Shown here one piece after another: positions 10,902 to 24,290 of a stretch of 64,000 bases of DNA. The notes beneath the pieces were generated by a model. It did no database searches, had not been told where the DNA came from, and saw nothing but the letters and a program-made list of their open reading frames with translations. Numbering within the stretch: the first letter of the stretch is position 1; each line of letters opens with the position of its first letter. This stretch comes from Rhyacichthys aspro (lineage: Eukaryota > Chordata > Actinopteri > Gobiiformes > Rhyacichthyidae), in assembly GCA_036850595.1 (NCBI GenBank), contig CM072158.1:16383422-16447421 (forward strand), written 5' to 3'. The translations under genes and the position numbers were made by a program.

Positions 10902-13465
10902 TGGCTACACAGTAAAACTACACTATTTACACATGGACTACCCAAAGGACAAATCTCACCTATCTCACGCAACATATCTGCTTATAGAACATGCTTCTGT
11001 GTAGAGTTGTTTCTGGGTGTAGTACCTATTGCCTAGTGTAAGCACCCTTTATCTGTAAGTCAACATCAGTCTTATAACGTCTAGTAGATAGTAGATAATG
11101 TGTAGTGTCTATCAGAGGTAGAGTGCCAAGTTCTGATTGGCCTAATCTAACAGTATTGTAATGAGTGGTGCCCCTTCAACATAAACTGTTATTTCTAGAA
11201 CATAACATGTAACCTGTAATCTTAAATGTAGTTGTTAATATCTTGATGTACACACGGCAGAAAAATAACTTAATTTAATTTACTTTTTAAGCTACTCTTA
11301 TTACTTGGGTATTATTTGAGGAATTGTCTGCTTACAAACCTGAAGACTATAATTGGTTAATATACATTCAAATACAACAGTGTTATTGATGGCAGATTTT
11401 GTCTTTTTGTCAATTAATAATTTCCATGACCTTGATATGGTTCCTCATAACCTGGGCTAAAGTCATCCTGATGTGTCAAAAAATTGATCCCAGTTAAATA
11501 TTGATGTAAAAGCCTTTTATTCTAAGGTCAGTAACAGCTCCATTCTGTTTTAAAGAATCACCACTGGTGCATTCTCATTACTCAGGTGAGAGAAAGATTT
11601 TTGGACGTTTGAAAATGCCACTGCCTGGTTTGACTAATGGAAGCATGGCACGCGATTGAGAGTTTGTCCTTGTTAGCAGCTGGATACGGTGTTTATCAGA
11701 ACGCAGGTTGCTCTTCCATTGGTTTAATCAATCAGGAGTCAGAAGCACTGCAGTTGCCTGACCTCAGTGGAACACTTTCTGTTTTGGGTGAATGGCAGTA
11801 CTATTACTATATATAGCTATTTATCAAGTTCCATTTTGGGTTACACTTTCTATTTTCTTAATTTGGTGGGTCAGTTTTGGAAAACACACCACTATTGATG
11901 AAACTGGAAAATTGGGACAAGTTATCACCGTTGTTGGATGCAAATTTTGTATCTCCAAAATGTTTGTGATTACTACTGCAGGTCAACTCATTGTCTATGT
12001 CAATGTAGAAAGGTTATTACTTTCTTTCAATCAATGGAAGCTGATTAAAAAAAATGGAATTTGGTTTTCAATTATTGTTATTAACAGTTATGATGTTGCT
12101 ACTAAAAAGCAAGTGCATTAAAAACACTGGCAGCTAGAAAAATGTCAGAGCATTTCTAAAACTTTTCTGAAGTTTATTGCTCCTAAAGTAGTCAATGAAA
12201 AAAAAAAAACAGTTTGACATGTTATTACCGCACAAATGATCATGGTTAGTTAGGGGCACAAAGGAAAACGTACTTACTAAGTGGTCTTGTAGTTAGGAAT
12301 GCACTAAGATCATGACGGAGAACAGAGTTTATCGCGATCAACACATTCAAGGGTTACTCAAGACCATAGAGACCATTGAGACCAAACCAAGTCCAAGACT
12401 AATGCAGATAAAACTAAGTCAACAACAAGATTCATCAAAATGAAATGAAAAAGATATCATCCCAGTCTTGGTTTGGTTGGACTAGTTAAGAAGAGGAAAG
12501 AGAATGATGTGATCAATACCATAACACTGTTATTGGGTATTCCATATGTCATGGTTGGTGGATATTGTCACATTTTAAATATGAAATCAACTTTGAATTA
12601 TGTTAATATTTGCATGGTCCACATTTAATACAATCATTGTTTTTATTTAATGATGATTTTTACCAGTTTTTATTCTGCATACTTAATGTTGTTTTTCAGC
12701 ACAACACAGGCAGCTAGACATAACAGAGTTTTTGCAATGCAGGGAGTAGTCTTCAGTCACTGACTTGGAGGTATATATTATTTTCTCAGTTGCTGCCTTT
12801 AGCTTTCCCCTCAGCAACAGGCTGAAACTCAATTTAACAGCGCTACCTGTGTGAGGTGACACGTTTCAGCTCCCCAAAACTTGTCACAGGCTTAAACACA
12901 AGAAAACAAAAGCAGCAGGGTATAATGGGGTCATTTACAAGTCAATATATCCTCAAGGCTTTGTATGGCAATGGAACATGTTGCTGCCAATCGTCTCAAC
13001 AGTACTTTACATGATAATGACCTCAAACTCGTGGCACTTGAAAAGACACATTGCTGCTAGACTGCTCTTAAAAAATACAAACCAAGAAGTGTCCTTGAAA
13101 ATAACCGAGAATGCAAATCCAGGTTGTTGGAAAGGTGAAGGACGCAAACATGGTTCTGTTAACAAGCACAAGAACAGATTACATGAACCAATACAAAGCA
13201 TGGCCATGTACCGTGCTCTGTTGCAGCATATAGCCAGCTTCAAGTAACAAGAAGTTGACATAAAAAGCCTCAAAGTATCAGATTGCTCACTATGTCACCC
13301 ATTGAAGTTTGTCTTAAGGACTTTATTAATGAATTAAATCCAGTTAAAATAGTTTTTACGCCCAAGGAGTAATTGAACACTAACACTAACAGCCTTTTAT
13401 CAAGCAACAGCACATTAGCCGGCATAAGTTACAGATTATCCATAAATAAATGGAAACTTAGCTAC

Positions 13466-13525
13466 ATGTGAGTGGATAGAGAACATTAGCGAGTGGCTTG
13501 AGATTTAGCTGCTCGATATACATGA
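13466..13525. repeat. Dispersed repeat C, third member
   Basis: GTGAGTGGATAGAGAACA followed by GATTTAGCTGCTCGATATAC resembles 32852-32905. It is the most diverged of the three copies. Confidence 0.5.
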
Positions 13526-14791
13526 GCATTTAGGCTACACTAGTTAAATACTACAAGTCACTGAATACTTAGGTTAGAGTTACACACCAATTGTTGTAGG
13601 ACCTGTGCCTCGTGAAAGTCTCTGGTAAAAACCTGTTGCTGTTATAGATGTAGACATTAAAAGAAATACATGCTTAAGTAACTCTCACATATGGCTTAAA
13701 AAGGCCTCTTAAATGTGTGCGTTTTCACTCACATACTGCGTACATAATAAATGAGACATACTGTTCCTTTTGTTGTCTTCACTTGTGGAAGGTTTTGTGC
13801 CACAAGGAAAATTCCAATTGTGCAATATGGCTTAATTATCATTATCAAGAAAGAAGATTTATATAAGTTTGTTATACACACGCTCATGACATACAATAGT
13901 TCCATATATAGAATGTTCTCTTATGCACAGAAAGAGTGAAGCTGACTTTGTTTAATGCATTCTGTATCCCATTATACACTGCTCATTTATGGACCGACTG
14001 CAGGTGGCATGTAATGATGATGTGTTATTGAGGAGACCTACAGTGTAGATGGACCAGTGCAAGGGAAATGTTTGTGGCTGTGTGATTTAACACATTACAA
14101 TCTGTGTTGGGAACCTTATGCACAGATTTATCTTAGGGTTAAATGATTTAGTTTAGTGCAAAACACTACCAGTCCAAGTTGAGGAGGCACTGGTACAGCT
14201 GTCTTTTTAACTTTCTTTATATTTTTGTACTGGCTGTTTTTAATTATTGGACCACGAGTCAGAAATAAAGTTGGAATGAAAAGATATTATATTATATTGC
14301 TATTAGTTTCCAATAATGACTGAAGAATAAGTGCAGTGATATCAGTTTGGTGAACCATTATATCATAAGGAATGATGAATTATGTTTTTAGATTAGATAC
14401 TCTGCATCAATGTTTTGCTTCTCAGTTTGTTTGCAATGTAACAAAATAAAATAATATCAAGTGATTATTTTAATGTAAAAACATTGCCTATTTACAATTT
14501 TACATGCCTATAGGTGCTGTCAAAGGTGCTGTGAAAGGTACATGCAGGGTGTAGTTACAGTATAACAACCCCATGTAAAGAGCAACCAGAAGTAGACTTA
14601 TTATAGCCAGTATAAGTATATATAATAGACTGTTTAGTCAGCTAAACTGATAACTTAAAGACTAATGTCTCTCACTTAATCCTTTGTGCTTCTTCTTCAT
14701 CTTTTTCTTCCTCCATTCTGTAGTCCTTTCCTATTACTAAGGTGTGAAGATAAAGAAAAAAAACAGCAACTGCACAGACTCTTATTCTCAC

Positions 14792-14907
14792 CTCCAGGAG
14801 GAAGGGCTCCGATTCGGAGACTTTGCCTGTGGCGACACACTGGAATGAGGCGTTCTGCCCGGCGTTCACCTCCACGTCACCCAGCCGAGAGAAATGAGGC
14901 ACCTTAT
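14792..14907 (-). CDS. ptpru: ptpru exon 5: Ig-like domain, first half
   Basis: 116-bp coding exon, minus strand. The acceptor is ccttccacag (AG at 14909-14908) and the donor is GAG|gtgaga (14791-14790). After the split codon it reads [20 protein letters not shown] and then [38 protein letters not shown] is nearly the same as PTPRU as I recall it. The Cys of FQC is the first of the two Ig-fold disulfide cysteines, and NAS is an N-glycosylation sequon. The exon starts with two bases finishing the codon begun in exon 4 and ends in phase 0. In this family the Ig domain works with the MAM domain in adhesive contact. Confidence 0.95.
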
Positions 14908-17900
14908 CTGTGGAAGGACAAACAAACATGCACTCAGTGAGGAGAGCAGTGCATCTGGAGCGGCGCAGCAGGCCATAAATATATTACACAGCCAGATGTG
15001 AAATGGCATCCATTTGAAGTATCGCTACTCAACAGAAATATAACCACAACACTTCAATTTTTCACTCCCATTTGTGCGTGATTTGAGATAAAATAGCTTA
15101 TACACAAACAAAGGGTTTATTCTGTGTAGAAGAGTATTAGTGGGCACTTGCACCTGGCAGCTGGGACATATCCATAAGAAGGTGATGAAAGTGCAGGTGT
15201 GCCTCGAACTCCTCTCAATAAAAGTACACTTTATTTCTTGATCAGGATGCCACATGTGACACTTTAGTTAAGCTCTTTATTAAGGTCTTTCACAGATTAT
15301 CAAAGCAAAAAGATAACGTTTACAGACCTTTTAAAGCCTGAATATAGATTTTTATTTTTATTTTTTAACGAATGCTAATATTGCAACTGTGCTTTCTCAG
15401 TGTTGCATGCATTTGCAGAAGATTGACTATGCCAAACTCTGTTGTAAATGTCAAAATGTGTCACATGAATCTAGCCCAATAAGCCCAGCCCATTACTTTG
15501 TGAAATGGGTCTGGAATCCTTCTCTTCACATCCATATCTACTCTAATTGGACATTTCAGACCATTTATATAAAATGTGCAGGCTTTATCTGATGGCTGAC
15601 TAGGCTTATTTTCTTGTTTGTCGCTCAGTCTATGTCACATGCTTTTTTTTCTGACTGGTTGATTGTGCATCCAAATGTGTCCAGAGAAAGTTTTTTTCTG
15701 TGTCCATTGGTAGAAATCCAATTTGAAGACACAAAGGCTTACATGAATCATTAAATCTTAAATATTTAAATGGACTAATATTTATAAATTGAAAGCTGAA
15801 GTGTAATATTTAAAATATATAGTTACTAATGATTTACTAATAGCCAAAAGGATCAATGCAAGCACTGACTTTCTTTTCATCTACATTTTAGGGTGGTCTT
15901 TTATTGAAGTCACACCTGTGTAAATACCATGCTCTTTAATCAGCATCTTGCTGTGCCTCAGCTGCCAGGTGGGATGGATTATTACAGTAAAGTGCTAGGA
16001 TTTTTTTTTTCCAAACATGTGTTCAATCCCTGCTGACAGAGTAAAAAGACTTTCGTAAAAAACAAACGAACAAACAAACAGCTTTTACTCTTATACTCTC
16101 TATATAATACTGAACATAGTGCTAGGCCTTTTACTTAATTCATGAAAACAGAATTACCGTAAACACTGAAAACATGTCTGTTAAAAAGATAAGACAAAAT
16201 GCATTCTTTTTAAGTGTATGATGAACAAGATGACTGAGAACCTCCATTGTTGAAAAAAAAACCTTGTTGAATTTTGATGTTCCCATATCTCAATAAATAA
16301 AACAGCAATAAAGCCATGGAAGTCCCAGAAAAGGAGCTTTAAAAACCTATTATTTTATGACAGACTGCCACCCATTTCTCTCTGTCTCACATACAGTATA
16401 TTCTCCATTCAGTCTGAGTGAGTCACAGTCGCTCAGATCACAGGCCGACATTGTTTTTCTGCAAAATCAAATGCCGTACTCTCCAGGCATCTGCAATCTC
16501 CCGTCTCAACTACTTCTAAAGTCGTATCAAACACACCAGTCTATCCTGTGGTTCCGTAGCACTGCTTATCACTATATAACAATACAAGCATCATTCACTC
16601 ATAAACAAGGCGTATGTGACCAAATAAAAGACAGTTTTGCATGATAAACTTTGCATAAGGACCACAGGGATACAAAGAATTGCCTTTGGGAGGTTGTTGA
16701 TACGAGGTAAAACATAGGCGACCTTAGATATTGCCTGCTTGCAGCCATGTTTATATGGAAAAAACAACTCGAAAATATTGTGTTTTGAGGTTAAAGGTAC
16801 ACAGGAAAGTGTTTACATCTCTCTTTCCCATGAGGTCTGTTTTGAAGGGCAACATACATATTCTTCTGGGCCTGAAGTAGAGCATAAGTAGCAGTTTCAT
16901 AACCTAAGGTTTTCATGGATGTATCTGAAGGTGTTAAAGTTTGCACACACTCTTTTTTTTCACATCTTTAAAATTGGTTTAATTACATTTACTAGAGTGT
17001 GATTGTCATTTTCACCTCACTTAATTTAGCAAGTTACTTTTTATTACACTAGAGTATATTAGTGTATACATTTTAAAACATTATGATCAAGAATACAGCC
17101 AATAAGTTGGTGCATATATAAAGAACATTTGAATTTTTTACCTACAAGCATTTACAGTTTTACATGCATGTATGCTGAATATGAATTTTCTTAAAAGGTG
17201 TGTTGCGCAAACATTTTGTAATAGGCTATACAGTTGAACAAGGTGAAACACTGCTCAAAACTATATTTTAAATATGGTGTCCTTTCATAATACTCTTTGC
17301 ATTCTCCTCCCTCTAGAAAAAAATCTAAATTTCACAATTAATAGAACTCTGTTGAAAGAGCCATATGTGCACTTACTTTCAGCTCCTGTACATCCATGAA
17401 CTAAATTCATTGGTTTTCAACATTTTTAAAGACCTCTTTCCACTAGGTTTGTTATTAGAGTACAGCATGTCCCTGCAGGGCTACCATAGAAGTACGGATG
17501 CCACACACTGCCCACATTTGCAATAAGTGCAAGAAAAAGAATTCTGCTGCAGTATGTCTTTCACTTTCCAATGGTATCATTTTTAAAAAATCACAAAATA
17601 TTTGTGGGTTGTATAAAAATAAAAACATATTTGTGATTTCAGTCCATGTGCCTTTTGTATCCTTTATTGGCCAAGATAGAAACTGAGGTACAACTTGTAC
17701 TCATGTTAATCAGGCTTTCTTAACCCTCCTGTTATGTTCAACTGAAGGGAACCACATAATGGCCACGGGTCAAACTGACCCGGTGTAAAATGTTCTAAAA
17801 TGAGTACTCTTTTTTTTTTGTAACTGAATTAATAATTGGACTTCATAGTTTTATCAAAAATGAGTATTTAAGATGATTATCTCAGTAGTGATATGCTGTA

Positions 17901-20900
17901 TTTGTGTGATGTTGTGTTACATTTTGATAGCAGATGTGTCAATTTAAAAAGTGGGAAAAAAAAGTAGCAGGAAAATCCAAATAGCACCCATAACTTGCAA
18001 TAACTTGTGAATGTGAGGTGTGACTTCAAACAGCTTCTCTTTGTTTTGCCATCCACATCTCGTAGCTAACACTGTGTTACAGCCGAGAAAAAAAATGCTT
18101 GTTTAAACTTTGCTGAACAATTGACCAATGTTCTCATTTTTGGTGATGTCAGACAGCACCGGTGTGAAAACCTATCAGACACCAATGTAATGGACAAAAT
18201 GTAATTTGGATACCGAGTCCAGGCTATTCACTGAGCACACACTTTCACACTTGGTTTCCACAGCAACCGACAGCTCGCCGTAGAAAGGATGGGAGGAATT
18301 GAATTTCACTTTTTAGGTATTGATAATTTTCCTTTTTCCTCTGTGTAGACCTTTTTCTGTCCAATAAGATAACTGTGAAAACTTATTTCCACTCACATAT
18401 CTCTACAATACATGAAGCATCAGCCTTTTACAGAGCAAGGATGGCACATCATTTCAAGATTATCTATTAATTGTTGCCGGAATAAACAATGATTATACAA
18501 TATTAAAGAATAGAATATAGAACTAGATAGAAAGGTATCATGATTTTATCTTGCTAGTATAGGAAATGAACCTCTTTCAACTAACAAAATAAAAGCATTA
18601 TATAGATGAGTTGTTTATATTGCTGTGGTGGATTTATTGGAAGTGCACTTAATATTACCAAGGAGCTAAGTTGAAGGAGGAAAAAGAGCAAGAAAAAAAT
18701 GTACAGTACCATGATAACCAGACCACAGCCATTAAAAAGTCAAAATAAACAATGGACCAGCCACAGAGAACAACATTCTGACTACATTGCATTAAACCTG
18801 ACCAAATGGTGACAGTGTGACCCTAAAATGTAAAAATCTGGTGCAGCTTTCTCAATTTGAAGTTCAGAAAGCTGTGAATAAACCAAAAACAAACTTCTTT
18901 TTCTATCGTTTAATGTAAATTAAGCCAAACTGTACCACTTTGTATTCATCAGACGTAGACGGTCCACTGTTATTTGCATTGTCTTCACATTCACAACCCC
19001 AGTTATCAAAGTCATCAACATAATACAACATAACAAACTAAAGCTGTATTTTTAAGACTAGCTTGACTAACTACTAACTAACTCCTACTGCTACAACTGT
19101 TTGAATTTATTAATTTGAAAAGATGTTTGCAATTGCAATTTGGTGTGTATGAAGAACCTTGAATCTAATACAAACATTTAAACAAACATCACCCTGTTGA
19201 TATGAAGACTACTGAGCAGGCTGCAGATGTTTGATGTGATGACACACATTTTGAAGTCATTACTTTGAAAAACACACATTCACAACCCAAGACTTTGAGA
19301 AAGTGGCATTAATAGTTCTGAGAAAATTCAATTGAAAACTTAAAAGCCCACTAGTGAGCACATGTGATTTAATTAATATGGCTGAACAACAATAGGAGCG
19401 AGGTAATTTGACTCCCCGATGTATTTGGACTGTCTGGGATGTTGATTCTTTAAATTAGTAATGCCGCCTCTTAGTCTTGATGCGGGAGAGATTGGTCTTG
19501 ACGGAAACACGTGTTTGGAATGAAGACAAGGACTCCGGAGGAAAATAACACAAATGTCAAATGAGTGCAAACACAAACTGAAAAGCACTTGGCTTTGAGT
19601 AGAATTTGCCCTAAGGGAGAGGACTATTTTTCCTGATGCCTGATGGGAAATGTGCAGCAGCTTGATAATGTTTACTTAGCACTTTGGGAGTATTCTTGTA
19701 AAGGTCAGCCACACAGCATCGAATAAAGGGCCAGATCATGTTTGCATTTGGACATACCATTTTTAGATTTCAACAAGGTTCTTGATTAAAGGTGCAGTGG
19801 GCAGTTTCTGATGACGTCTAGAAGTGACAAAATGAACTGATGCAAAGTGAGTGCAAACCATGACACTTAAATATAGTATTGTATTGTTATTATAGAGTTC
19901 TAAAGCATACTTTTCACTGATGTGTTCCATTTTGTTCGACCATACACTTCAAACTTTTGCACAATACAACTTAAATAAGAAACCTTTGGAACTAACAATA
20001 GTACAACAACAATAAGTACAACCATTAAGCCCAACATCACCTTGGAAATACATACACTATCAAACACAAGGCCATCTCGGACACCGTGACTCATTCTAGA
20101 AGGATTATTTAAGTCTCAGTCTCTTTCCACTGAGGATTCACTGATTTAACATGCGGACAGCCTGATGTTTTTTCTCCCCAACTAGAGCCAAAAAGTAGAT
20201 CAGAATTTCATGAGCTCATAAATATGATAAATTATCCCTCATTAACACTTCTGTGCACACACGTGTGGCTTCAAAATAAAAAAAAAAAAAAGAAAAGAAC
20301 AAATTTGCTGTTGGGAAGGGCTAACGTGGAGCCCACCAGTTGGGTTTAATCGAAACACTGTGAGAGATTAGAAAGAAACATAAATTAATGACAGGATAAC
20401 AACAAATATGTTGATGCATAAGAACTAATGAACAGTTATGGTGCTAATTATTGCTGCAGATATGGTGCTAATAATGGATGTTAATTATTTGCATTGTGGT
20501 ATTTAAAAGCCTATTATATTGCTGGATGGGAAAAATATAGAAATAGTTGATTGTTGGGCTGTTAGATTATAAATAAACAAATGCCGTGCACAGGCACAAG
20601 GCCTATATAACACACGCATAGCAACACCAGAAAGAACACAACAACAACCACATTCTTATTTTAGTAACACAAGAGTAATGATCAATAAAAGGAATAAAAA
20701 CTGAACTAACAAGTGTACACAGTATGAAGGAGCAGGACAAAAGCATGAATATAAAACATTAAACGTCAAATTAGATGGTTTATTTTGAGATAAACTACAG
20801 TTATGAGTAAGATAAGCTATTTATTATTTTAAAAAATAATACTAAAATAAATATTTCTTATGATTTCTGCGATCAATTTGAGGAATACTACCAGAAACTC

Positions 20901-21644
20901 AAGTCTGGACTTTCTGTTGACCTTTTCTGTTCATAGATGCAGTACACGTCAGGCAAGTTTGGAGATGGGTTAAAAAGGGCAGACACTTAACTGTTGTGGT
21001 GTAACTTCATAATGAACAAACACAAAGGCTGACTCCTCTGCATTGACTGCAGTTGATGCACTTATATGAAAACTGTGTATTCAAACAACATTTATACATG
21101 CATGTCAACACGATGTTAAGCTGTTTCCCTATATACATACATCCTTGCAGCCTTGTTCAAGAAGTCATTAGCAAGCTTTACCCAACATTCAGGACAAACA
21201 AAAAATAAAAGAATTTGTAATGGCAACCTACACTACACTGTGGGTGGTTTAATAAATGTCAGAAAGTCATATAATGATTGAACTCTGACACCTTGGGACC
21301 TCAGTGAAAGAAGAAAAAAAAAAAAAAGTAAAATGAAGATCCAAGTACAACCAAGAGCTGCCCTTCCCGTGACCGTAACATCAAATTAGCTTTAAAAGCA
21401 TCAGGACGGGAGTGTAGCGATCAGTGGAAAAGGTCAGCCATTCTGCCTGGACAAAAGAGAGGTGTCCCGCTGTGTTATTGTAGCGGTGACACTGGGACAG
21501 GTAGCACGTGTATATACCAGAATGGCCTCTTAAGTCCTCAATCACCTCCGGGAAACTGCCCGACGCACAATGTCCCGGTCTCTTTTCCCAGGCTTGGTAA
21601 AGGTCAGGAGGTAGGCCATGAGCGGCGCACAATGGGGTACTTAC
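14908..21644 (-). other. ptpru: ptpru intron 4
   Basis: 6.7-kb phase 1 intron between the MAM end exon and the first Ig exon. Apart from a possible transposon terminus near 17728-17800, I see only AT-rich unassigned sequence. Confidence 0.85.
17728..17800. mobile_element. Possible DNA-transposon terminus
   Basis: TTAACCCTCCTGTTATGTTC followed by GGGTCAAACTGACCC resembles the end of a repeat common in teleosts, with TTAA as a possible target. The opposite end was not found, so this is a fragment or a chance match. Confidence 0.3.
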
Positions 21645-21726
21645 AGCAGGGGTAATTGAGCAGCACGATGTCGTCCAGGGCGATGTAACCCTGTCGCTCC
21701 TCTGAAACGGTCGCCTCGAAGATGAC
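21645..21726 (-). CDS. ptpru: ptpru exon 4: end of MAM domain
   Basis: Short 82-bp coding exon on the minus strand, too short to stand out as an ORF. It follows a cgcag acceptor (21728-21727 is AG) and ends in T|gtaagt (donor 21644-21643). It translates as [20 protein letters not shown] followed by VLLNYPC. This is the C-terminal strand pair of the MAM domain: GYIALDDI is the conserved family motif and the final Cys is the last conserved MAM cysteine. The exon begins in phase 0, matching the end of exon 3, and leaves one base (T) that joins AT of exon 5 to give Tyr. The 82-bp size is the one I recall for this family. Confidence 0.93.
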
Positions 21727-23939
21727 CTGCGATGACAATGGAGAAACTAAATGAGTGAATGTGCAATTACATCAGGAGAGGCCAGTAGATTGGAAAGTAG
21801 AAGGAAACGGAGGAACATAAAGAACCAAAGACCTGTCAAGAACATTCTCATCCTTTTAAAGACAATTCTACCACACCTTTGTAGCAACAATGTTCATTAG
21901 CACATAACATCAAGAAAAATGTTAGCCTTAGAATAAAATAACTGCTGTCATTAATATCTTCTTCTACATAAAGCTCACTAAAATACCCTCCTGTTAGCAG
22001 TAACTGAATTATTTATGTTTCTAACTCTTTTTTTTTTGTCATTGTTTTTTCAAGTTTTTTATTGACTTCTATTTTTATATATACATACAAAGAGCAAACA
22101 CGTAGAACACACAAAAATAACAGCACGGTTCTACACAATAAAATAAAATGGCACATAGTTATTAGGAGAGACTGTCTATGTTTCTAACTTTAATATAAAG
22201 CTGAAGTTTGAAGTTGTAACGAGTGCAGAGTAAATATATAAAAAATAGTATGAGATGGACCACATGAATTTGCAGCTATTTGTCATTATCATTTTTAATA
22301 GCACATTACAATTTATCTATTGTTGGGAAATGATGGGAATAAGTAACATAAACGTGGCATGTGTAAGCTAAAGGTTAACAACATGGTTCCAAACTAAGTA
22401 TTCCAGTACTCATACCCAGGTATAACAGATGAAAAAAGGGAAAGCAGGCAAAACAATACTGGCTTAAATATGATGCCCTGGAGTACTCCGAAACAAGAGT
22501 ATGTAAGGGTATTGTATTCATTCATATGTATTCATTTGTATGGGTTTCAAGAGCTAGTGTGCTACTTTATTTGAAATTTGGTCACCAGCTTCAGTGGAGC
22601 CTGGTGTCTGATGATGATGAAGCTGCTTTGCAATGTATAAACTTTTATACAGTATGAACATATTTATATATATATACTTTACATATACATATAAAAAAAA
22701 ACAAAAAACTACATCTTTCTATTTATTTATTTTTATTTAAACCAAAACATGACATACTGTATACCCAACCAGACTTTTTATTGCAGAACATAAACACAAC
22801 TTAAATATTTATTACCCTAAGTTAAAACTGTTGTCTATGGCCCTTATTCTAAAATATAGGTTGGAGCGGATTTAAAAGAATGCGGAAAATATATTTTCAA
22901 CATTTAGTTATCTTATGTGAGTCATAAATAAGTCATATAATGGCAGAGGCACAGTTTGCTGATGCCATTGTCACTGCAGTTGGTTATTTGTCAGCAAAAT
23001 ATGTTAAATATGCTAAATATGTTATGTAAAGTATAGTTTTGTTGTTGTTGTTGTTTTGTTTTTTCAATTATTTTCTCCTAAATGTTGGTCACTTAAAAAC
23101 AACAGTGAAAAAATTGGGTTGCATAATGAGTCCAATTGAGAACCACTAAATAACATTCTACTCAATGACTGCTAAAGGGTGCACAACACAAATTTGGGAC
23201 GATGAGACAATATAAATGCTCTACAGCTTTAATGAGCGCTGCTAATGGTTGAGTTGCTCTTAATCATTTCAACACACAGCACCTCAAAGCTGCCTCTGTT
23301 GTCCTCTACAGATGAGTGCACTCAATTATTCAGCTTACACACTTAAGAAGATGACATTCAAGACCATACCCGGCGCCGCTTTTGTCTCCAAGCATGAGCA
23401 TCACATTGAAAAAAAATACGTTTTGAAACTTAATCCGATAAAGTTTTACATCAAGCCACAAAGCGCACGGAGGTCTGTGGTTCACCGCTGTCGCTATTGT
23501 CAATTGAACCGCAGGAGTCCTTAAACGCAGTCTAAATATTCACTCAGTCATCTAAAAATAAGCTGGCCACATGCGGAGTCTTAAAGTGAATCTGGAGGCT
23601 TCCCATAGAGCCACAAAGACAGTCTGGGCTTGTGAGCAGTAATTACAGTCAGTATAGCTCAAGTCAGTGCCTCTACAAGCAAATCTTCCTTTTTTTTTTT
23701 TTTTAAAACCTCCAGACGTGAATGTATTAGGAGTTAGTGAGATAAAAGCAACTGTACAGGCGAGTGAATGTGTTAGTCATACAAGCGAGTGGAAGTCAAG
23801 CCTGTGACCGTGCACCGACTAGACGGCACTGTTGACAATACATCAAGCTTTAAGTGCAGAGGGCCAATCAATAGTACAAAAAGCCTAGGCAGATGGATAC
23901 AGACTCTAGCTTTCTTTCCACTAATTTATTTTTATTTTT

Positions 23940-24290
23940 CATTCCTCCGCCGGGCCATTAGAGACGTCTGACCGATTAACTCTTCAATTCATCACACGTC
24001 AACGCACCCACCGCCATCGATTCACTCGGCCCGCTGCCGCTTTGAGCTCTCGTTTAGCTCCTCCGCGTCTGCCCTCTTTCTCACGGGCGAGAGCGATTGT
24101 GCCAGACGTCGAGGAATAACCCCGGAGTCCGACGGTAAAGCATGCAAACGCGATCTATTATACCAACATCTGCAATTCAGGCTCGGAGCAGATTGAAAAG
24201 ACACGCTTTTTTTTTTTTTTCGCCAGAGAGAGAAGTGAGAACGGAACGAGGTGAAGGACCCAGTCGGCGGCATTAATGTTGTTGTTTAAT
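23940..24290. promoter_or_regulatory. Candidate regulatory island, intron 3 (CpG-richer)
   Basis: CG dinucleotides are frequent compared with the flanks (for example TCCTCCGCCGGGCCATTAGA and GACGTCGAGGAATAACCCCG), with an octamer-like CATGCAAACG. It could be a conserved element or an intragenic promoter; neither is shown by the sequence. Confidence 0.25.

Larger units (their letters stand above)
7905..14791 (-). other. ptpru: ptpru intron 5
   Basis: 6.9-kb phase 0 intron between the two Ig exons. It contains a 5'-truncated LINE (10317-10901), a candidate regulatory island (8700-9430) and one member of a small dispersed repeat family (13466-13525). The remainder is AT-rich with no recognised content. 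Confidence 0.85.

Noticed and set aside
20275..20294. Poly(A) run considered as a SINE or LINE tail
   Set aside because: No element body or target duplication was seen around it.
21381..21632. Minus-strand frame just downstream of exon 4
   Set aside because: It starts beyond the exon 4 donor, in intron 4, and has no similarity to the Ig exon that follows in the gene.
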